Shown here in pieces: positions 23,350-32,977 of a DNA stretch of 64,000 nt; positions within the stretch are counted from its first letter, which is position 1; the number at the start of each line of letters is the position of its first letter. The stretch is from positions 11,351,096 to 11,415,095 of the forward strand of contig CM065298.1 of assembly GCA_032871835.1 (NCBI GenBank), read 5' to 3'. The notes under the pieces were generated by a model. That model made no database searches. It had not been told where the DNA came from and was given only the letters and a program-made list of their open reading frames with translations. This DNA is from Dipteronia dyeriana (Eukaryota > Streptophyta > Magnoliopsida > Sapindales > Sapindaceae). Both the position numbers and the translations under genes were made by a program.

Positions 23350-24141
23350 ATGGCAGGAAGTAGAAGCAGTTCAGGGAATGGCCAAAAATCACCAGGCGAT
23401 TTCCATGTGGGCAACACGTCACGAGACCCTGCAGCAAACACAGAAAACCAGCCTGCACACCTTGCAAGGATCCAGCAAGTTTCTCCAACCAACAGAGATC
23501 TGACGCTGCGTTTCCAAGAGGCATTGCAGCAATTGGTGACAGACACAGTAAGGGAAGGGGTTGATCTACTGGCTGGAGGAACACATACTCCCAATCCTCC
23601 TCCCGTAAGGCACCGTTCGGTGGTGGTTGGGCCAGGAATAATTATGCCAAAAACCAGAAGGAACTCTTCCCCAATCAACCCAGCTGGACAGGAAACACCT
23701 GAAGAGGAATAACCTCACAAGAGGCTAGGCCATAATCAAACAGTACGAGCCAGACATAGTAAATACGATCGACGCAGAGGTCGGTCATCATCAGAAGACA
23801 GTGATCAACACCATCGCAAATGTCATCATGGAGTCACACGAGAGGTCCGGAACCAGAGTGAAGAGTCTGAGGAAAGAATGACAATAACCCAGCGGTTTAA
23901 CTGTCGGGGAAGTCCGATGGGAAATAGAGATGTTACAATCCAGAGCCTAACTCGAGAAGTCGAGAATAACAGGCATCAGATGGAAGCGCTGGTCAGACGT
24001 TATGGCTATAATGATTTATCCAACGATGACTCTGATAGTCCATTCACCAGGGAAATTTTACGAACCCCTTTCCCAGAAAGATTCAGGATGCCGCATATGG
24101 AGCAATTCAAAAAAGATATAGATCCAAAGTCATTCGGGTAA
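23350..24141 (+). pseudogene. Truncated Gag with one in-frame stop
   Basis: Frames 23350-23712 and 23878-24141 are the same frame, separated by a single TAA at 23710-23712 with open coding between (RARHSKYDRRRGRSSSEDSD ... ERMTITQRF). The end reads SPFTREILRTPFPERFRMPH followed by MEQF, the block preceding the Retrotrans_gag domain in Tat/Athila proteins. The capsid domain itself is cut off by the 90-bp array at DPKSFG. The acidic, Gln/Ser-rich N-terminus is typical. Gag forms the particle; this truncated form could at best be an N-terminal fragment. Confidence 0.8.
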
Positions 24142-24665
24142 CAACCGATTAAATAAGATACTCGGTTAAGTTACCCGAACATCGAAGAGCCAGTTTAATA
24201 AGATACTTGGCAAATAAAGTTATCCAGGTAACCACCGGTTAAATAAGATACTCGGTTAAGTTACCCGAACATCGAAGAGCCAGTTTAATAAGATACTTGG
24301 CAAATAAAGTCATTCGGGTAACATCCGGTTTAATAAGATACTCGGTTAATTTACCCGAACATCGAAGAGCCAGTTTAATAAGATACTTGGCAAATAAAGT
24401 CATTCGGGTAACAACCTGTTAAATTAGATACTTGGTTAAGTTACCCGAACATCGAAGAGCCAGTTTAATAAGATACTTGGCAAATAAAGTCATACAGGTA
24501 ACCACCGGTTAAATAAAATACTCGGTTAAGTTACCCGAACATCGAAGAGCCAATTTAATAAGATACTTGGCAATTAAAGTCATTCAGGTAACATCTTGTT
24601 TAATAAGATACTCGGTTAAGTTACCCAAACGACAGCCAGTTTAATAAAACAATCGGTAACAATCA
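24131..24665. repeat. 90-bp tandem array (about six units)
   Basis: Units start at 24131, 24221, 24311, 24401, 24491 and 24581, exactly 90 bp apart, each with TACCCGAACATCGAAGAGCC and AAGATACTTGGCAA. The array replaces the rest of gag and pol. Tandem arrays next to the 3' region are known in Tat-lineage elements and can seed satellites. Confidence 0.95.
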
Positions 24666-24749
24666 GCAAAATACAGATCAAGACCATTCAATTCAGAGTA
24701 AAGTAGAATTTTATTGCTCTTAAAAAAGAATGGTTACCGTTTACAAAAA

Positions 24750-27700
24750 TTAAGGTTGTGAGGGTTTCGAGTCTTTGCCGATGCTTGGGTCTGGCACCAT
24801 CTCGTATTCACAGAGTAGGCTTTCGTTAGACGGCCAAGCGATAGTATCGACAGTATCATCCATCCATTGGCTGTAATCCTCGCCCAGGAACGGCCCAACA
24901 TCTACTACCACACCCTCGACAGACTCTTGACTAGCGTAAAAGGTCGAGAGGGAGTGTTCGGACGGAATTTCTAAGTGCATGGGATGGGGCTCTTTGCTTT
25001 GACTACGGAAGTAAGCTCTCCACTCCTTCATCTGAGTCCGAAGAGACTCCAAGGACCGGTCCACGTGATGTTTGATTGACAGCTCCCAATTAGCTCGGGC
25101 CTTCTCAGTGGCCCTATTCTTAATTTTGAAGAACTTACCGGTCGAAACTAGCCCGCGTTGAAATTCCCGAAGAAGTAGGGCATCGTAAGCAGGGGATCTT
25201 TTGAAACTATCCACCCCTTGGACTTCAAGTTCCAACCTGGCCTCTCGGGATAGGGATTCAACTGTCAGCACTTGGCGCTCCAGATCTTCGATTTTTTGGT
25301 CATTCGCCGACCTCGACTGCTCCGCCTCCTGCTCGGCCTTAAGCATGGATTCTTCAGCAGAAGATAGAAGATTTTGAAGTGATGCAACCTTCTCCTCTAC
25401 CAAAGATGCCTTCTCATCGGCTTCAACCTGTTTCGCCAGACAATGGTCAGCGAATATTTGTACAGAATCGACCTCCTGCTGATAAGCTTTCTCAGCTCGA
25501 GCACGACCTTCATCACTCGCCTTCAGTTGAGCCTCTAGACGCCTTATTCGATCGGCTTGATATTGCTGCGTCTGAATTAGCTCAGCAAATTCGGCCACCA
25601 TCTGCAAAGGAATATATTTAGAAATCTGGCAGAAGCAAAACAATAAAGAAGTCAGATTTAACTTACATAAGATGCACCGTTGAAAACATTTTGAAGACGT
25701 TCGGACAGTGAACCATCTCTAAAGCTGCTCCAGCAGTCCTCCCCGATGAAAGCCCGACCGGAGGACATCTCCCGTAGCATATCCTGGGGAGAAGGATTTA
25801 AAGGCACCCCCCGAAGGTTCAGCCCCTGTACTCTCAACCTCAGGGATAGAAGCCTTGTTCGGTTCTGAGGCCGCCGCATCTACTGATGCTCTAACATCAA
25901 CACTCAGAGTAATCTCATCCGCAACATCTTCTTCGCTGGAGTCGATGAATGAGACTACCCGAGGAACTTTAAGAGGATGAGTCAGCGATCTAACTACCTT
26001 TCGCTTCTCACCCCGAGAATGGTGGAAGTTAAGGTTAGCAGCAGGATCTTCCTGCAGATCGTCCCGAAAAGACTCGAAGAAGTCGGCGCCCTGAGGCACT
26101 TGATCTGTAAAGGTGCCACCACCATCGCCAGTTTCAAACAGTTCAACAGGCTCTTCACCCGGCCTTCACATTGCATCTCTCGATTATCAGGCAGTTGGGT
26201 GTCAGTTGGCTCACTTTAGCCACTTGGATCAGTAAAATCCTAAGTAGAAGGATGAGCACCTTGATGAACGTACTTAGAGATCTGTTCCTCAGCAGTGTCG
26301 GTTTCCTCATCAGGCTCGGGTGGAGCAATACCCTCATCGCCCTGATGGGAAGCTTCATTTTTACTCTCCTGCAGAATCAACTTCACCTGGCTAGCCTGAA
26401 GATCGCTGACAACGTCCGTATCGAACATTTAAAAAAAAAGATTCATGTCAGAAAATGAAAAGCAGAAAAATACAATAGAAAACACACCGGGTTACTTACA
26501 TCACCTGCAATGGCCCGAAATCTGTCTGAAGAAGCCGAGCTTTATCAAATCCTCCTATTTAAAACGGTAGCTCTTGCTCCTCTTCTCCAGAGTACCAACA
26601 GCTGCCCGAGTCAGTCTCTTCAGCTCAGAATCACTATAATTAATTATTTTTTTGTTCCACACTTCGGGGGAACAAAAGAAACGGGGAATACTCAACACCG
26701 TTATGGAATCCCCAGATCCTACAGTGACGTTGAGCCCGAGAGCCCCTCCAGCGAAAAACCAACTGTTCATCCAGAACTTGTTGGATGTAGGGAATCCCCA
26801 TACAAAACCCTTCTTTTTTGGGTCATCAGAGACATCGACCTCCCGATTCACCTTTGCTCTTTTGGGGACCCAACCGTTCGATGGAGTGGATACAAGAAAA
26901 TATGTCCCCGTCTTGCTAACCTGCCTCAGCGTAAAGAAATGCCTAATTTCATTTGGGGAAGGCGGCGAAAGGTTCATTCTACTGAACATATGCCACATGC
27001 ACATCAAGACTTTATAACTATTCGGGGCCAACTGAGCTGGGGCTATCCCTGCTTTAGCCAAAAACTAGGCAATAAATGGTTGAAAGGGAAGTGTGACACC
27101 ACAGCATAGCATTGATCCATAAATCGCGACCATACCCTCATGAGGATTCCATACGCCTCTATCCCCCGCAGGAACCAAAGTGACAGAGTCGGGCAAGTCG
27201 AATCGGGTGCGGTATATTTCTATTTCAGCTGGCCCGACCACATTCGACTCAGTATCAAAGCCACTCGGGCGAGCATCAGAAAACGAAAGACGAGACGCCC
27301 TGGACACCTCATCAACAGCATTCTCGTTAACAGTCTGTTCCCTGATCTGAACACTGCTTGAGCCGTGCTTGTGTACCTCACTTCTGCTCTGATGTTTACC
27401 CATCCTTCGAAAAGATACCTTGTGATCAGAAATATCAAAATCAGAACTAGATGAAGAACTCGATACATGGCTGAAAGTGACGTCAGGGTGAAGCCCAGAA
27501 ACATCAACCTCTAAAAATGGAGGTTCATCTATTGGGATATCCCCCAGTAATCGTCTAATGCAAGAAACTAACTGGAAATTCCCACGTTCTAATGCATCAA
27601 AAGCGATTTTAAAGAGATGATGACGGGAAGATGGCCCATTAAAACTAACCTTGAATTGAGATTGATGCAAGATCTTCAACGGAGAATCGCGAACTTCTGG

Positions 27701-27757
27701 GTAAAGAAATCTGGGATTAAAGAAATTTCTCGCTGAAAATTGTTGAGAATAAACCAA
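24750..27757 (-). pseudogene. Antisense ORF (aORF), 'putative gypsy type transposon' protein
   Basis: Read on the minus strand from 27757. The N-terminal frame (27757-27068) holds an acidic Ser-rich region, and RTRFDLPDSVTLVPAGDRG marks entry to the conserved domain. After one in-frame TAG (27065-27067) the same frame continues with FLAKAGIAPAQLAPNSYKVL, RHFFTLRQVSKTGTYFL and GFVWGFPTSNKFWMNSWFF, the PF04195-type core. Later parts follow at 26428-25680 and 25643-24750. The last is a long coiled coil (QADRIRRLEAQLKASDEGR onward), joined by a clear intron: donor at about 25668 (TTATGTAAGT), acceptor TCCTTTGCAG just before ATGGTGGCCG. A donor GTAAGT also occurs near 26498. Such aORFs are known in Tat elements; their function is unknown. 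Confidence 0.75.
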
Positions 27758-28118
27758 CGATGTCTCTCAGCGAAGAATTTAAAAAGGAGACGGCACGAAA
27801 CCCTAGGATTTTAAGGAGGGAAAAAACTTATGACGAAACTCGATGACATAGGCGGCGTTTGGGGAGACACAAAAATCATTTCTCATAAATGATATTGAAA
27901 AACGAAGTGACGAGGGACGCGTGTCAAGACAGAAAGTAGCCCTTGACCGTCAGAACTTCAAAACGTCGCCATAATTTAAGATATCACGTGATGAAGCGAA
28001 TCGAAATTACAGGGTCACCATTAAGACACGCCATCATGACAAGACGGCTATTCTGACGAGTAAAAATTGAGATGATTAAAATACTCTTGCCCGAAATGAA
28101 ATTTACTCGGCAAAAATA

Positions 28119-28132
28119 TTTTAAGGGGGTAT
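28119..28132 (+). other. Polypurine tract of the gag-only element
   Basis: TTTTAAGGGGGTAT sits immediately before the 3' LTR, the standard site for plus-strand priming. Confidence 0.7.
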
Positions 28133-28993
28133 TGTCATAAATAAATTTTACCCTATGAACACGTCATCAAACAAAGAGGATAAAATGCCAGGCAGACATC
28201 CAGATAGGCATTCAGAAAATATCCTACAAGATAGTGCCGAAGAAGAGAAAACCCGAGTAAACATATATTAAATGAAACCTACTCGGGATAAGTTAACATC
28301 ACTCGGGACTGGTTAAACAACGCTTCCACTCGGGCTCAAACGGCGCTACTCAGGACCATCAGGTATTGCTCTTACTCGAGATAAATATGAACCGAATAAG
28401 AAGCTTAGTGCTTGGTTCACACGGATTAAGTCATTAAATACACGAAAATATCCATTATGAAGGAATCCCAAAGAAAATAGAATACTGAGCTAGAAGAGTC
28501 CCCAATCAGGAAATAACTTGATTTCTTTACAAAGACTATTCTTATAAGGAAAAAAGTCCAAGTTGGACTGCACTACTAGAATCTCATTCGACTTCCATAC
28601 AAGACTCCGAAATAGGAAAGAAGACAATCAACCTCAAGCAAGTAAATAATTGTAATTAAATACAAAGATTCATTACTTATACAAGGCAGATTAGGGTTCT
28701 ATAAACATATTAGACCCATAATCTCGCAAAAGAAAGAAGAGATACAAACAAAATAGTAAAAAGTAGTACGAAAAATATTCAAAGAGAAAGAGAGATCGAG
28801 GGTTGTAATTATTCTTTTCATAGTGGATTTTGGGTCGGTTGTTCATACAACCACCCGTGGACGTTTCTCCGATCTTTGGAGTTTTACCACGTAAAATTTG
28901 TGTCGAATTATTTCCTTTTTCTCCTCTTTGATTTACAGTTAAAATCCAATCCTTATTGGATTTTCTGACAAAATCCAGAAATCAACGTCAACA
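28133..28993 (+). repeat. 3' LTR of the gag-only element
   Basis: Partner of 22441-23304. Differences are mostly transitions, plus a small indel at ATAAATATAT versus ATTAGAC, consistent with a fairly recent insertion. It is followed by TATAT, matching the five bases before the 5' LTR. Confidence 0.95.
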
Positions 28994-29239
28994 TATATAT
29001 ATATATGATGCGATTGTCGAAAATATTTTCATCGAACCCAGTAGAATTGTTGAAAAACTGCCAGTTTTTGAACCTAGGACAACTCTAACCAAGGTGAATG
29101 CCAATTACGCATGTCAGAAAAGGAAATCTTTCAAGGGCCAAAACCTAAAAAACGTTTTTAGTAAGTAGCATTCTAAATATTTGATAGAAAATTAAACCAG
29201 TTAATTGGTATTGAAGCCATACTAATCAGTGGACATACC

Positions 29240-30080
29240 TGAAAACAGTGAAGAAAGCCAAAAAGGTTGTAAGTAAAGTTATCTTTCGGATGAGGTTTGC
29301 TTGTTGTATTTTTTCTTCCTCTTTTTCTTGCTTTTCCTATGAAAGACCTGTATTTTTTTATTCTTGTTTACCATCAGCTTCATCAACTGATTTGATTGTT
29401 TTGCAGGCTGAGTCATTCTGTTCTGGTTTGTTTGATCGTTTGAGCTTAGGAAGGTTTTTGGGTATAGCATTTTTAATCTAATGCATAGTCAAACTATACA
29501 TGTATGAACCTTATGGAAAACCCTTAAAAGCTTCATCATCATCCATAAATGCGAACATCCATGGCGGTATCTGTTCATGCATGTCGATAGTGAATAAGAT
29601 ATAGCCTATGACCAACAGATTTGCCATCTTCAGGCCATCTTCACCTTACCTGTCAGTTAGTCGTTTAAAAGTTTCGAACAACAATGCATACAAAGGTTGA
29701 TTCTTGACATGACTTCCGTATTGACTGTTCTCTGTTGGAGTAAACTTCACCCTTATTAATCCTTCTTGCAATTTTCCCATTTTGGACCCAGAACATAGGC
29801 AAAACTCCTCTTGAACAAATCGATATTGTCGCGTACCCAGCCCAAACCACATTTCATGATCTCGATAGGTTGCTGCATTTTGAGTCTTAATGGTGTATTC
29901 GATTTGCCTTTTCAGAATATAATGCAAAACCTTTCCATGTACAATTACGAGCAAATGCAGATTTATGTAGTCGCCAAAAGGTCCTTTCTTTAATCCCTCT
30001 AAAATGTGTAATCTGCCTAAAACTTCAACAATGTCACCAAGAATGTCGCTATTTTTCCAACAATGCTCGTTTATCCCCAT
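29240..30080 (-). pseudogene. DUF1985-domain (ULP-like) gene remnant
   Basis: The frame 30080-29646 reads MGINEHCWKNSDILGDIVEV, then HEMWFGLGTRQYRFVQEEFC, the conserved 'lwf.igg...rFs..EF' block of DUF1985. An intron-like break at about 29640 leads to KMANLLVIGYILFTIDMHEQ and MDDDEAFKGFP then SYMYSLTMH, matching the end of the domain where the family has FPWG; here the Trp codon is a stop. A Lys-rich tail follows. DUF1985 is typically fused to a C48 Ulp1 peptidase in genes carried by Kaonashi MULEs. No peptidase part is seen here. It is distinct in sequence from the copy at 32374-35962. Confidence 0.65.
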
Positions 30081-30123
30081 GTGAAAATACTAAATATAAG
30101 GGATGACTTATATATTAAAAGTA

Positions 30124-31009
30124 GTGGAAATTGCTAAAAATAACCATAAATATTATGAAAATTTTATTTTTAGCCACATACGAAAATTTATTTGTTAATA
30201 GCCACTTTTTTAAGAAATTATTTGAATGCCCCCATATAAAAACCATCCCCAAACATTTTCTCTCTCTTTTCTTTTTTTTTCTCCTTTCCTCTCTCTCTCC
30301 CCGATCTCTCTCTCCAGCCGGCGAACCGTCGCCAGCCTCTCTCTCTCTCACCCAACCTCTCTTCTCTCTCCCCGCAGCTCTCTCTCTTCTTTCTCTCTCT
30401 TTCACTCACATCTCTCTCTCCTTTCCTTTCTCTCTCACATGTCATTGACGGCTTGCCGAAGTGCCGTCGCCTGGGCTTCACGACCATCCAACAACGCCGT
30501 AGAGCTCCCCCTCCGTCGGCGATTAGATCTGCTGAAAAAAAAGGAAAGAAAACGAAATACTAGAAACCCAAAACATTTCAAGTTTGAACAGTTCAATTTA
30601 GTCAACATTTCAAGTTTCAACATTTCAATTTAGGCAACATTTCAAGTTTTAAAATTTGAAAACGAAAAACTTAAAAACCCAGAACATTTCAAGTTTGAAC
30701 TTTCAATTTAGTCAAGATTTCAAGTTTCAAGATTTCAAGTTTCAAGATTTCAATTTAAGCAAGATTTCAAGTTTCAAGATTCAAGATTTCAAGTTTCAAG
30801 TTCCTAGCCGTGATTTCAAGTTTGGTTCCAGATTTTAGTCATGATTTCAATTTTGGTTTCAGTTTTAAAGAAAAAATCAAATCCAGGGTATTTTTGTAAT
30901 TTACAGACATACACTGATTTTTTTTTAAGTAGCTATTAACAAATAAATTTTCGTATGTGATTAAAAATAAATTTTTCATAATAGTTGTGGTTATTTTTTA
31001 TTTTCTCTC
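30124..31009. mobile_element. 886-bp MULE with 9-bp TSD (possible Pack-MULE)
   Basis: Long terminal inverted repeats of about 80 bp: the left arm (30124-30210) and the reverse complement of the right arm (30925-31009) share AAAATAACCA, TATTATGAAAA and CACATACGAAAATTTATTTG followed by TTAATAGC. The exact 9-mer TTAAAAGTA lies outside both ends (30115-30123 and 31010-31018), the Mutator target-site size. The inside has a CT-rich leader-like run, a short GC-rich stretch (about 30440-30530, starting ATGTCATTGACGGC) unlike the AT-rich surroundings, and a TTTCAAGTTTCAAGA minisatellite (30575-30830). It may carry a captured host exon. Confidence 0.85.
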
Positions 31010-31018
31010 TTAAAAGTA

Positions 31019-31420
31019 AGCGTCCTGGAACGTTACTCGGGCACATCAGGGAGACATCATAGAATGTCATGGTCACACCTTGGAATGTCAAGGTATCATG
31101 GAAAGTCATGGGCACATCATGTAAAGTAACGGGCACATCAGGGAACACATCATGGAAAGTCATGGACAGTCATGGCACATCATGGAAAGTCATAGCATGG
31201 AAAATGAATTCAAGGCTGCAGGTTTGTCATGACAATTCAAGGTTGGGAAATCATGGGAAATTAGAATAAGTGGATGACATGTTTGTCATGAAAAGTTATG
31301 GGAAACCATGGAAAATCAGGGCAAACCATGGAAATTCACTGCAAACCATGGAAATCATGAAGACGACTCTTGGAAAATCATAAAAAATTGGGCAAAACAT
31401 GGTAAACATCAAGACCAAAA
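31019..31420. repeat. Degenerate CATGGAAAGTCATG minisatellite
   Basis: Many variants of ATCATGGAAAGTCATGG(G/A)CACATCA, then of GCAAACCATGGAAATCA, arranged in tandem. Numerous CATGG and TCATGA palindromes result. It interrupts the space between the MULE and the MuDR fragment. Confidence 0.75.
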
Positions 31421-31789
31421 TGGGCAAGTAACAGAAAATGTGATTGACGTGTTTCATAACATCATGTACCAGACCACGTATGAAAGCAAATTGATATCAC
31501 AAACGAAGTGTATAACACGACATACTAATCTAGGAAGAACATTGGGATTAGAATTGGGTAAGTTGTTCAAATGGAAAAAAAAATCCATATTTCCACAACT
31601 CCAACCTTTGCTATTTATCGTTGGAAGTAGGGTTGCAGAAAGTGATTATGCACGTGCAACAAATTTCAAATGGACATGTTTCCATGTTTGTACGCGCTTG
31701 CAGTAGCAATGTATATTACTTTGATTTTCTATCTATCTGGTTGTTGCAAATGAGTTTGACACCTAATTTTTAATGTTCATGTAGGGACC

Positions 31790-32183
31790 GAAACTTGGAT
31801 TTCACTACTTTTTGTGTGGACTACTACAAGAGACAACACTAATGGATGCGTATTCGATTCTTATTATGCCTGTTGGCCATCCTTCTTCCTGGGTGGTGCC
31901 AACCGATATCACCGAGTGGGTGGTCTTAAATCCATTATCCAGAAGACAAGCTGGACGCCCGAGAGGCGGAAGATATGTCTTGTCTTCGGAGAGGACAACC
32001 ACACAATCGTGTAGAAGATGTGGGCAATCAGGTCATAATAGCTGGAGGTGTCCTAACCCACCTTTGATTAATGATGGTCTGAGCAGAGTTGTTCCTCAGG
32101 AATATCAGCGCAAGTGTACCATCGGCCATTCAGTTGGACACAACAAACAGACGTGCCCTAAAAAGGACTGTACCAAAGTATGA
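31790..32183 (+). pseudogene. MuDR/MULE transposase, C-terminal fragment
   Basis: The frame reads AYSILIMPVGHPSSWVVPTD, then VLNPLSRRQAGRPRGGRYVL and the CCHC zinc knuckle CRRCGQSGHNSWRC. The Y..I.P....W..P..(I/V)..V..P..RR..GRPR order followed by a knuckle is the hallmark of plant MuDR transposase tails. The SWIM finger and catalytic core are absent; the preceding 31430-31780 is not recognisable. A second Cys cluster (CTIGHSVGHNKQTC) follows. It ends at TGA 32181-32183, tail-to-tail with the ULP-like gene on the other strand. Confidence 0.82.
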
Positions 32184-32373
32184 ATGGACGCGGATAGGTG
32201 GATGCCATTGTCATTAGTTGCACTAGTACGACTTGTATGTCAATACCCTTTTAATTTGAAATGGGCTTCATATGTTTAGGTTTTCTTGTTATTACCGGTA
32301 TGTATGCAATGCGATAGTGCGATAGTGCGATAATTTTAAATAATTATGTCAATGAACTAAATGATTAATTTTA

Positions 32374-32908
32374 TTAAAATAAATGTGATGTACAATAACT
32401 ATATCCAGAATTGTGGCTCGGAATTACAACCTCAACATCCATCTTCTCCCAGATGGTGGGCGTATCATCCTCAGTCCAATCGTACTGGACTTGATCTGCC
32501 AGAACGTACTCAAGCAATCGTAACGTATGCGCCTCACATTTACCGCTGCAATGCAGGACATCAATAATCGTTAGAATGTTACTCAATTATACATGAAGTG
32601 AATTTCATGTTCGATAATTCATACATTTTCTCCTGTTACAGCACAACTGATCTGGCCACTAGGCTCACCCTGAAGGGCCTATTCTGCCACTAGAACTTCT
32701 GGTCATCGGGTTTCCTGTGCTCATGGAACCCGGACTGATGCAACATAGAGGGAAGAAACCATTTCAGTGGCCTTACCTGGCGTTTCCTTATTCTGACGGG
32801 GACTTCCTGTCTGAAGGGGTCTAGGATGTGTATGATCCCGCTAATAAGGTCCACACTAGTCAGAAGCCAATGCTGACGGCCGATGTTGCACGGAATAAGA
32901 ACTTGTAC

Positions 32909-32977
<69 letters not shown>

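Larger units (their letters stand above)
22441..28993 (+). mobile_element. Complete two-LTR Ty3/Tat-type element with gag and antisense ORF but no pol
   Basis: The LTRs 22441-23304 (864 bp) and 28133-28993 (861 bp) are direct repeats, both TGTCATA...CAACA, differing at roughly 30 positions by eye. A primer-binding-like TTGGCGCTAGAAGGAGGGGG follows the left LTR and a TTTTAAGGGGGTAT polypurine tract precedes the right one. The 5-mer TATAT flanks both sides, though in AT-repeat sequence. The inside holds a Gag frame, a 90-bp tandem array and an antisense spliced ORF of the 'putative gypsy type transposon' class known from the Tat lineage. No protease, RT, RNase H or integrase motif is present, so this is a non-autonomous derivative resembling TR-GAG/LARD elements. 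Confidence 0.9.

Noticed and set aside
24131..24665. Evenly spaced 90-bp repeats suggestive of a CRISPR-like array
   Set aside because: The units are contiguous with no unique spacers and lie inside a plant retroelement; it is a simple tandem array.
25379..26458. Several forward frames opposite the antisense ORF
   Set aside because: Their composition mirrors the minus-strand coiled-coil and Ser-rich coding frames, which have recognisable motifs and splice sites; these are shadows.
26510..27109. 199-codon forward frame
   Set aside because: It overlaps the conserved aORF domain on the minus strand and shows no known domain.
30115..30640. Overlapping Glu/Arg-rich and Ser/Leu-rich frames on both strands
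   Set aside because: Produced by the CT-rich tract inside the MULE; low complexity.
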